From assembly GCA_963726065.1 (NCBI GenBank), contig CAVSAU010000006.1:272372-336371 (forward strand): DNA of 64,000 nt, written 5' to 3'. Both the position numbers and the translations under genes were made by a program. Below, one piece after another: positions 57,273 to 64,000 of this stretch. The notes below the pieces were generated by a model. It saw nothing but the letters and a program-made list of their open reading frames with translations. It was not told the DNA's origin and ran no database searches. This stretch comes from Neomesorhizobium sp963726065 (GTDB taxonomy: Bacteria; Pseudomonadota; Alphaproteobacteria; Rhizobiales; Rhizobiaceae). The number at the start of each line of letters is the position of its first letter. Within the stretch, counting starts at the first letter, position 1.

Positions 57273-58560
57273 TCACTGGCTGACCTCGCTGGTTGCCGCA
57301 ACCGGTCGTCGCGTCCCCGAGGGTTCGACGTCTGGACGATTTGCGAGGGTTATCTTGACCACGTCACCCGGTATCAGCGATGTCAGTTCCGTTGCCGGCA
57401 CTTCGATAGCGCGGCCGCTTTCCCGCCTTGTTATCGAAAAGGCGATCGCATCCTTGTCCTGACCGCTCTTGCTCGAAGCAAGAAGCTCGAGCAGGAAGTC
57501 TCTGCGACGTATCGCGTTTCAGCCTGCTCTCATCGAGGCTGGCCTGCTCGGTCTGCAGCTCGGACGCCACATCGGTCTTCATCTTGTCGCGCAGGCCGTC
57601 GAGGTTGCGTGTTGCCTCGGTAATGCCCTGGCGCGCTCTCATGACGGCGGTGACCTGGTCGAGGCGCTCCGCCCGGTAGCTTGAGAGAACACGCTCCAGA
57701 TCGGACTTGCGCGAAGCGACAGCAATTCCCTTCTCGACGAGCACGGACACGCCCGAGAGCTCCTTCTCCGCGGATGCAATACCGTCGTCGGCAGCCTTGA
57801 TCTTTTCCTCGAGAACCTTGATTTCGGCGCTGAACAGATCGCGCAAATCGGAAAGCGACTTGGTTTGTCGCTCGAGTTCGTTGGCGCGCGCCTGGAAGAT
57901 GATCTTCTCCTGAGCGAATACTTCGTCGGCGAGCGTTCGGTTCGAACCCGCAAGCGCCAGGGGGAAGCTGATCTCCTTCGCATCCGACATTTCGGCGCGG
58001 AGACGGGCAACGCGGGCGCTGCTGCGCAGGATGTCGTTGTCGAAGCCTTGCAATTCGCCAACCAGCCTGATCTCGGTTTCGGAATGCGCGCCGGATCTCA
58101 TCTCGCCGCCGCTCAGCGCCAGCGCCTGCAGGACAGTCAATCCCTCGCGGAATTTGTACTGTCCGGGCGTGTTGACATCGCCAACGACGTAGATGGGCGG
58201 ATATTCCACGACCTCGACGGTGGTATCGGGTGCTGCGACCATTCCCGTCTTCGCCTGCAGCCGCTTCGAGATTTCGGCGGCAAGGCCGGCATTGTCGAGG
58301 GTGCCGACGGGAACGGATCCGATAACCGGCAGGGAGAGGGTGCCCGCATCGGACACTATGAATTCACCGCCCAGAGCCTCCCAGCGTTCGTACTGGCCTT
58401 TCATGGGCATCCATTGCACCACGGTGAGGCGAACTTTGGTTTGCGGCGAGAGCCTCACGTCCGCGGCCGCAGCGCTACCGGGCAGACAAAAGCTGGCAAC
58501 GGCGACGCAGCCTGCCATCAGCAGCGCGCCCAGGGCCGAGGTTCCGCGAGAGGCTTTCAT
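57273..58560 (-). CDS. Outer-membrane polysaccharide export protein (OPX/Wza-like), one frame change
   Basis: Periplasmic/outer-membrane export protein. The ATG at 58560 starts a signal peptide (ALGALLMAGCVAVASFC, cleaved before AAAADVRL). The Poly_export segment (GTLSLPVIGSVPVGTLDNA) and an SLBB-like segment (YPPIYVVGDVNTPGQYKFRE) follow, then a long coiled coil (about 190-360) typical of rhizobial ExoF-type proteins. Near 57503 the frame changes; the other frame gives FLLELLASSKSGQDKDAIAF and VPATELTSLIPGDVVKITL to a stop at 57273. It heads the rfb-wzx operon, 88 bp upstream of rfbA. Confidence 0.88.
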
Positions 58561-58755
58561 ATGCCGTCCTGTCCTTTCCGTTCTGGCCGGGATCGATTTC
58601 GACCCAAATGGCCAGACGCACGTATCGAGGCGCCGAACGGGAACCCGCCCCCGGCAATCCGACTCTGCGGAATTATCGAAATCCTGAAAGGTGAAAGGGG
58701 GTGGTTTAGCCTTCATCCATATTGATGGGGCAGGGTGGCGCGGCTTTCGCCAAAA

Positions 58756-58791
58756 GGTAACCTGGGAGAGGTGAGAGCAAACCGGGTTACC
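58756..58791. promoter_or_regulatory. Inverted repeat between divergent OPX and LuxR genes, candidate operator
   Basis: GGTAACCTGG and CCGGGTTACC are complementary at 9 of 10 positions and separated by 16 bp. The location between the export operon and its likely regulator gene fits an operator for one or both. Confidence 0.42.
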
Positions 58792-59008
58792 GATCGTCGA
58801 GGTGTCCCCTGCCTGGCATGATCCCTTTGGTGGACAAGACGAATGGCCAGCCAATGTGCAAGATTCTGCCGATCGGAGACCGGCTCTGCGGCCTAATTGT
58901 TCACGCGCGACTGTAGACGCTGAAGGGAAATGCCCTTCGACTACCGGGAGGAGACCTACCAGCGATGAGTTGTCCATTTCAGGATTTCGGCAGCATGGAG
59001 ACCACCTC

Positions 59009-59800
59009 GTGACAGAAGCCACGCCGAATTCCGGTCTCGGTCAGGATAGTGGCGGCAAGGCAGTGACAGCCGTCGAGCCGAAACGGGTAATCATCTTCGT
59101 CGCAGCAGCCGGGACAATTCCCATCAGCCTGATATATGCCCTGGAACGGGAATTTCCGTGGGTTGTTGTCGAGCAGGTAGAAAACGTCAAGGCGGCTTGC
59201 GCGGACTTCGCACATCCGGTTTCCCTGGTTCTGGTCGACACCATCCATCTCAGGGAGGCCGAGAACACGGCAGAGGAAATATTCCGCCAGCATCCGCTGG
59301 CTTTCGGTGCGCTGATCCAGCACGACACCAAAACTCCGCCTTACACCTATTCGGAGGTTCTGAGTTCTCAATTCGTTCGCAGTGTGCTCCCGATGAACCT
59401 CAGGCTCGACATCTGGCTCTCCGTCGTTCGTCTAATACTGCGGGGAGGCGAATACATACCCCCTGACACGATCCATGCTCATTCACAGAGGACGAGCAGC
59501 CAACGTCCGCCGGCGCCGAACCACGGCGCTCCGGCCAATGGGCGTTCGGCGATCAACGGCAACGTCAGTGATCTGACCGGCCGCGAAATCCAGATCCTGG
59601 AAATGGTCTCCCAGGGTCTTCAGAATAAGTCCATCGCAGTAAAATTCGGCCTATCTGAGCACACGGTGAAGATCCATCTTCACAACATCATCAGCAAGCT
59701 GGGCGCCCACAATCGAACGGAAGCGGCGGCGCGTTTTCGCGATCACCTGGCTGAAAACCAGCCGGGTTTGATCTCGAACAGGCAGTTTCAACGCGGCTGA
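59009..59800 (+). CDS. LuxR-family transcriptional regulator with degenerate receiver
   Basis: A 263-residue regulator. The C-terminal GerE/LuxR HTH reads LTGREIQILEMVSQGLQNKS, KFGLSEHTVKIHLHNIISKL. The N-terminal domain (RVIIFVAAAGTIPISLIYAL, then VSLVLVDTIHLRE) folds like a receiver but lacks the paired acidic residues after the first strand, although an Asp follows the third strand. I chose GTG 59009; the open frame extends to a GTG at 58802 without recognisable content. It is divergent from the OPX-rfb-wzx operon and is a likely regulator of it. Confidence 0.83.
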   Translation: MTEATPNSGLGQDSGGKAVTAVEPKRVIIFVAAAGTIPISLIYALEREFPWVVVEQVENVKAACADFAHPVSLVLVDTIHLREAENTAEEIFRQHPLAFGALIQHDTKTPPYTYSEVLSSQFVRSVLPMNLRLDIWLSVVRLILRGGEYIPPDTIHAHSQRTSSQRPPAPNHGAPANGRSAINGNVSDLTGREIQILEMVSQGLQNKSIAVKFGLSEHTVKIHLHNIISKLGAHNRTEAAARFRDHLAENQPGLISNRQFQRG

Positions 59801-59913
59801 CTCCGGCGCGCGTCCTTTTGGTCGCGCCCCATGTGTAAATTATCTCACAGATATCGTTGATTTTTTGGGCTCAGATGAGCTCAACGGCTTGCGCACGCCA
59901 CGAGTTATTGAAC

Positions 59914-60285
59914 CTAAATCAGCCCCGCTGCACCGGTTATTCCAAGAAGCACCGGCAGGGCCAAAACAGTGCCCTTTGTCAAAAAGCGGGTGGCGATCCA
60001 GTCCCTGGCTTCGTCGAGAGATTGGAACATCTTGTTGTAACCGTTGAGGCGGCCAAAGCCGGATTCGAGGAACCATTTACCTGTGGCGCAATAAAGCTCC
60101 TCGTCGACTTGTGTGAGAACCGCCACCAACTGATCGGATCTGAGAACCAGAACGCCGGCCTCTCCGACATCCGTGGTCGCTAGACGGACATGGTGAAAGG
60201 CGAGGTCCGTATCGGGGCTCGCATATCGCGATGGCTGGTCCCCTGCAGAAGTCATCCCGCCCTCAGACAAACCCGCATGATCCAT
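59914..60285 (-). CDS. Conserved-looking hypothetical protein
   Basis: A 123-residue (or 113 from the ATG at 60255) protein of unknown family. A globular middle part (VLVLRSDQLVAVLTQVDEEL, EARDWIATRFLTKG) ends in a hydrophobic C-terminal tail (VLALPVLLGITGAAGLI), which could anchor it to the membrane. It is convergent with the LuxR gene. No motif allows a functional call. Confidence 0.55.
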   Translation of the reverse strand: MDHAGLSEGGMTSAGDQPSRYASPDTDLAFHHVRLATTDVGEAGVLVLRSDQLVAVLTQVDEELYCATGKWFLESGFGRLNGYNKMFQSLDEARDWIATRFLTKGTVLALPVLLGITGAAGLI

Positions 60286-60888
60286 GGTGATGAAGACCCC
60301 CCGATCCGATTATCAGTTCAGCAGACAACCGCCCCGACTGCAACGAGTAAGTTTCTCAACCCCTGCGAGAAACAAGCGCAACCAAAACGCGCAATTTTAG
60401 TAGCCGAATACTTTGAAAAACACAACAAGCTTGCGAGCCTCAACGCGACTTTTACCGGGGAAAATTATTGTCGGGGAGCAGCTTGCTATCTGCGTCGCGG
60501 GGGTCGAATGGCATTCGGTAGGCCATTGCTTACCTAAGATCATCGAAGCAGTCAGTGACGAGCCGGCGGGCGGCGTATCGACCATGAGCTTACAGACTTT
60601 CGTCGCATCCAACCGACAAATTTGGCTTCTATCGCATCCTCGATGCTGAGGCTGCAACTGTCGCCTCGAACTTTCCGTACCTTAATGGCACAGCAATCAA
60701 CGCGTCCCGCGTTGCTGATTTGCGCCAAGTCAGGGGATTAGCGGCCAGTTGGTGGTTGAGTAAAAGCCGGAAGGGCAGGCACTCGCTGCCAATTCGCGCT
60801 CCAGAGATATACCAAAAGTAGTAACGGCGAACCGCAGACACTTATTCATTTATAGATTATAATTGTACGAATCTTACAGAAATGGAAC
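60286..60888. promoter_or_regulatory. Intergenic region upstream of the Crp-type regulator
   Basis: 603 bp. Short frames on both strands have no recognisable motif. The last 60 bp (about 60830-60880) are strongly AT-rich, a likely promoter for the Crp/Fnr-type gene. Confidence 0.45.
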
Positions 60889-61632
60889 ATGACTTCTATC
60901 CAGAATCAGACCCTCCTTCAGTTCTTTCAGTCTCCGCCGATCGGAGCGATCTTCACAAGTGAGGAAATGGAGGCGTTGCGGCCTCTGAATGTTGCGGCGA
61001 AGCATTATCCTCCCCACACCGTCATTAGCCACCAGGGAGATGTTGAACAACGCTTGTTCATCATCAATTCGGGATGGGCCTGCAGCTATCGCGACCTCAA
61101 CAACGGGGATCGGCAGATCATCGACTTTCCGCTGAAGGGAGACGTGGTTGGCGTTGTTGCCTCGCCCGGGCCGAGCACCGATTCATTGGCGTCCACAACC
61201 GAGCTTTCAATTTTCGAAATGTCGCGAACCGCGGTGGGAAAGGCTTTTGGCCGCTCGTCGTGGCTCGCGCAGTTCATATTGAGCGCGGTAGCCCGCCAGT
61301 CCTCTATCGTTATCGAGCATTTGACGAACGCCGGCAGGCGCAATGCGCTGGTGCGCACTGCCCATCTTTTGCTCGAGATGGATGCGCGACTGTCAACGTT
61401 CGGTGAGAGCACGCAGCAAGGCTTCGACTGCCCGCTTACGCAGCAGGAACTGGCCGATGCACTCGGGTTGACCGCCATTCACGTCAACCGGACGCTGCGC
61501 GATCTGAGGGAACACAATCTCGTCTCGTTCCGTTCGGGCTTTGTGGAGTTCCTCGACAAGCCTCGGCTGATCAACATGATCGGCTTCGATAAGGAGTTCC
61601 TCGGTTTCCGGTTTTTTTCTTCGTCCCCGTAG
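60889..61632 (+). CDS. Crp/Fnr-family transcriptional regulator
   Basis: A 247-residue regulator with an N-terminal cyclic-nucleotide-binding-fold domain (about 20-130; QGDVEQRLFIINSGWACSYR, DFPLKGDVVGVV) and a C-terminal winged helix (LTQQELADALGLTAIHVNRT, LRDLREHNLVSFRSG). No Fe-S-ligating cysteine cluster of the FNR kind is visible at the N-terminus, so it is closer to the FixK/Crp-like group. The start is ATG 60889. It sits between two LuxR-type regulators at the end of the polysaccharide locus, so a role in that locus is plausible but inferred. Confidence 0.9.
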   Translation: MTSIQNQTLLQFFQSPPIGAIFTSEEMEALRPLNVAAKHYPPHTVISHQGDVEQRLFIINSGWACSYRDLNNGDRQIIDFPLKGDVVGVVASPGPSTDSLASTTELSIFEMSRTAVGKAFGRSSWLAQFILSAVARQSSIVIEHLTNAGRRNALVRTAHLLLEMDARLSTFGESTQQGFDCPLTQQELADALGLTAIHVNRTLRDLREHNLVSFRSGFVEFLDKPRLINMIGFDKEFLGFRFFSSSP

Positions 61633-61814
61633 CTGCAGCGGGCCCTTATCGGCAGGCGATGTTCCGCAACCGTTGCCCATTTTCGAGCCACACGAAACCT
61701 TTGGAAGCATGGCAGAAATATTTTTCAAAGCTGACGATTTCTTCAAGTATCGTTTTTTTTGACAACGTTAACTTAGGTTAGGAAAAGCTCTCCAATTTTA
61801 CTTATTGTTGGTCA

Positions 61815-61836
61815 TACGGCTTTCCCAAAAGTCGTA
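61815..61836 (+). promoter_or_regulatory. Leader hairpin 1 upstream of LuxR gene
   Basis: TACGGCTTT and AAAGTCGTA pair over 9 bp (one G-T wobble) around a CCCA loop, in the 334-bp gap before the second LuxR gene. No T run follows. Confidence 0.4.
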
Positions 61837-61921
61837 CGCGGGGAAACAAAAACGGGCGAAATACACCAAACAGCGGCTTGGGGAGCAGCTACCAACTCAA
61901 TCTGAAATGCAAGGGGCGCAA

Positions 61922-61941
61922 GACCGCTCATGAGAGCGGTC
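61922..61941 (+). promoter_or_regulatory. Leader hairpin 2 upstream of LuxR gene
   Basis: GACCGCTC and GAGCGGTC pair perfectly over 8 bp around an ATGA loop, ending 25 bp before the start codon at 61967 and close to the ribosome site, so it could affect translation or bind a dimeric regulator. Confidence 0.45.
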
Positions 61942-61966
61942 GGTGTAAGAAGGCGGGTATAAGAGT

Positions 61967-62761
61967 ATGGATACCACAGCGGAAGTACATCACAGCAACT
62001 CTGTGCCGATTTCGTATGCAAGAGATGATATTGCAGCGGAGAGAGCATTATCCAGCAGTACACGGCAAAGCCGAGAGAACCGTCTGCTGATTATCGACGG
62101 AAGGGCACTTGATCGGGAATGCCTTGCGCAGAGCCTGATCTTCCACAACCTCGGCATGGAGGTTTCGGCCGTCGGATCGATCGAAGAATGGCGCCAGCAA
62201 GAGGGTGTCTATGGCAGTCCGAAGGCTATTCTGTTCAACCTCGGCGCGCGGAAAGTAACTGATTCCAATGTGGCCAGCGATCTCGCGCGGCTGACCTCGG
62301 AATTCCCCTCGATCCCGGTGGTGATCCTGGCTGACACGGACGATCTTGCGCAGATCCTCAAGGCGCTGGAGTGCGGCGTCCGCGGGTTCATCCCCACATC
62401 GATCGGCATCGACGTGTGCGTCGAAGCACTTGGCCTTGCCATTGCTGGCGGCATTTTCGTGCCGGCAAGCAGCGTTCTGGCCATGCGGCATCTGGTCGAG
62501 AGCGAGGTTCCCGAGGCGCGGCCGCTCACAGGAATGTTCACGTCGCGCCAGGCCGAAGTCGTGCAGGCGTTGCGGCGCGGCAAGGCAAACAAGATCATCG
62601 CCTACGAATTGAACCTGCGCGAGAGCACCGTAAAGGTCCATATCCGCAACATCATGAAGAAACTTAAGGCCACAAACCGCACGGAAGTGGCCTACAAGAT
62701 AAACGACCTGTTCCCGGGGGAAGCCAGTTTTCCCGCACCAGGCATGACGGCCCGCTCGTGA
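61967..62761 (+). CDS. LuxR-family response-regulator-like protein lacking the phosphoacceptor
   Basis: A 264-residue protein with an N-terminal receiver-like domain (about 38-160; RLLIIDGRALDRECLAQSLI, IPVVILADTDDLAQILKALE, CGVRGFIPTSIGIDV) and a C-terminal LuxR HTH (LTGMFTSRQAEVVQALRRGK, YELNLRESTVKVHIRNIMKK). The residue expected to be the phosphorylated Asp after the third strand is Asn (KAILFNLGARK), and the first acidic pair is DG. It therefore probably works without phosphorylation. The start is ATG 61967 with a GAAGG ribosome site. Confidence 0.89.
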   Translation: MDTTAEVHHSNSVPISYARDDIAAERALSSSTRQSRENRLLIIDGRALDRECLAQSLIFHNLGMEVSAVGSIEEWRQQEGVYGSPKAILFNLGARKVTDSNVASDLARLTSEFPSIPVVILADTDDLAQILKALECGVRGFIPTSIGIDVCVEALGLAIAGGIFVPASSVLAMRHLVESEVPEARPLTGMFTSRQAEVVQALRRGKANKIIAYELNLRESTVKVHIRNIMKKLKATNRTEVAYKINDLFPGEASFPAPGMTARS

Positions 62762-63138
62762 GCGGTTGAAATCTGCTGCCGCGAGATCAGCCATGCATCA
62801 AGCGGTCGCCGTAAATCGGCGATCGACGCCAACGACAGTGTGCTGCGTTTGTGCGCCGCGCGTTACCTGGCCCTTCCGCCCTGCCTTCCCCCAGGCAGAC
62901 GCTGGAGGGCCGGTTTGCGGCATTTACAGACATTGTGGCATCTCCATCATACCCACCGGTGCAATATGACCGATGGCGGCCTCGGCAGGCCAGCCGCGAA
63001 AAAATCATATCATCCGATGCCGCAAACCCGCCGACCGGGTGCTGAGCGGCGATTATCAATCAACATGTTTACGCCGAAATGCGGGGTGGCGGTTTGGCGC
63101 GCGGTAACGGTACTGTCGGTTGTTCCGAGGGCACAATC
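62762..63138. other. Intergenic, no gene seen
   Basis: 377 bp with only short frames of biased composition and no motifs. Confidence 0.45.
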
Positions 63139-63390
63139 GTGAAGCCATTTCCAGATATTCCAGTTCCGGGTTCGCAATACAGTAGCAGCAACGCTGATTG
63201 TCAGCTCGCTCTCGCGTCGGCCTTCGACGCACTGGTCGGGCAGGCCGAGCGCGCCGGGTGGCCTATCGGCGAGGTTTCAGTCTCGCTGCTGATGCTCGCC
63301 TACCGCCATCTGAACAAGAATTCGGGTGGTGTGGACACCGTCAAGGCGGCCATGGAACGGGCAATGAAAAGACGCCTCACTCACCACTGA
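63139..63390 (+). CDS. Small conserved-looking hypothetical protein
   Basis: An 83-residue soluble protein from GTG 63139 (an in-frame ATG at 63079 is the alternative). It contains two helices (LALASAFDALVGQAERAGWP, then VSVSLLMLAYRHLNKNSGGV) and a basic C-terminus. The layout resembles small rhizobial proteins of unknown role. No function can be proposed. Confidence 0.58.
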   Translation: MKPFPDIPVPGSQYSSSNADCQLALASAFDALVGQAERAGWPIGEVSVSLLMLAYRHLNKNSGGVDTVKAAMERAMKRRLTHH

Positions 63391-63615
63391 GGTTCGGATC
63401 GGATCCTTGAGGAGAGGGATCTGCCTCGGACACGCCTATGTCCCTTATCGGCAGCATGGCTATAGTCAGCCGTATCCCTCTCTACCTCCTTTGTGCCGCC
63501 CATGCATCCGAATTGCCGGATAACCAGCATCGCGCCCCGATGATTTAATTTCTTGCGGTTTATCGTGATCCGCGTCGTGACAAGTCGAGTGCGTCGATAC
63601 GTGGCGGTTTCACCC

Positions 63616-63951
63616 ATGGCCAGCAAACTTTCAACACGCATGCACGCCGCCGAATCGAGGCTCGCGAAACGTTGCCATCGCTGTGACGGCGACGGATTCT
63701 TCCTCATCGAACCCTCCGACATGCGGTCCGACATGGACATCGCCAACGCGAAAGTGAGGCTCAGCGACGGGCGTTCGTCGCCCGCACTGGGATGGATGAA
63801 CCCGTATCTCTATGCTCACGTCGTCGCGGCGGGGGTCGAACTTCCCCGGATCGAAGCCTACGAATACGAATGCCAGCGCTGCCTTGGGTCAGGCGTAATC
63901 CGGTGGGGTCGGGGCAAGAGCCTGCCTCCGGTCGGTTTGATCCGCGCCTGA
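63616..63951 (+). CDS. Small protein with two C-x2-C-x-G-x-G zinc-ribbon motifs
   Basis: A 111-residue soluble protein. RCHRCDGDGFF near residue 19 and ECQRCLGSGVIRWG near residue 94 form a pair of DnaJ-type C-x2-C-x-G-x-G motifs that could bind one zinc ion. The middle part (KVRLSDGRSSPALGWMNPYL) has no recognised fold. I chose ATG 63616; the frame is open upstream to 63553. It could assist in nucleic-acid or protein binding, but that is only inference from the motif. Confidence 0.68.
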   Translation: MASKLSTRMHAAESRLAKRCHRCDGDGFFLIEPSDMRSDMDIANAKVRLSDGRSSPALGWMNPYLYAHVVAAGVELPRIEAYEYECQRCLGSGVIRWGRGKSLPPVGLIRA

Positions 63952-64000
63952 TAGGAAGCCGAAAGAACCGGACGGCTGCGGAGAGCGGCTACAACAAGTT

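Noticed and set aside
61759..61764. TTGACA after a T run, considered as a -35 element for the second LuxR gene
   Set aside because: No acceptable -10 element at the right spacing; not strong enough to list.
1..64000. tRNA, rRNA or CRISPR genes
   Set aside because: I looked for typical tRNA arm patterns and short regular repeats and found none I could support.

Overview
The window looks like a chromosomal segment of an alphaproteobacterium of the order Hyphomicrobiales, probably the Mesorhizobium/Aminobacter group. The reasons are the ispA, mtgA, rpmF order with a typical rhizobial L32 protein, a DUF982 protein, high GC, and an exopolysaccharide locus with ExoY-, Wzz-, BY-kinase-, LuxR- and Crp-type genes. 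This assignment is inference from protein appearance only.

Layout. 1-5.1 kb holds intact housekeeping genes (partial sensor-like protein, ispA, mtgA, an alpha/beta-hydrolase membrane protein, rpmF, a small membrane protein). 5.6-62.8 kb is a very large surface-polysaccharide locus broken up by insertion-sequence (IS) remnants. It contains wecB; a minus-strand wzz/BY-kinase/ExeA-type ATPase operon divergent from an ExoY-type initiating transferase; a minus-strand operon (unknown 397-aa protein, wecG, wecC, GT2); scattered glycosyltransferases (20.4, 24.5, 26.8, 47.5 kb) and a methyltransferase; a type I secretion pair (28.5-31.8 kb); a tightly coupled six-gene nucleotide-amino-sugar cassette (32.1-37.7 kb); a large beta-helix/Ig-like/RTX protein (38.4-41.8 kb); an IS graveyard (42-47 kb and 49.7-51.9 kb) with demonstrable nesting; and a minus-strand operon of outer-membrane export protein, rfbA, rfbC, rfbB, rfbD and wzx (52.2-58.6 kb). 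Regulators follow (LuxR, Crp/Fnr, LuxR), then small conserved proteins at the right edge.

How the parts fit. rfbABCD supply dTDP-L-rhamnose. wecB and wecC supply UDP-ManNAc/ManNAcA, and the wbpD/wlbA/wbpE-like genes could convert the same precursor pool to a 2,3-diacetamido uronic acid. ExoY-like transferase starts the repeat unit, several GTs extend it, Wzx flips it, and Wzz, the BY-kinase and the OPX protein control length and export. I see no Wzy polymerase in the window. The type I exporter (ATPase plus HlyD) probably exports the RTX beta-helix protein, which may act on the polysaccharide.

Main caution: about fifteen otherwise well-conserved genes carry one or more single-base frame changes, densest from 33 to 42 kb. 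One of them creates an artificial RfbA-RfbC fusion. Either the assembly has uncorrected indels or this region is decaying; the sequence alone favours indel errors for many of them. Genes with such breaks are listed as CDS when the reading frames together cover the whole family, and as pseudogene when they are IS remnants or clearly truncated.
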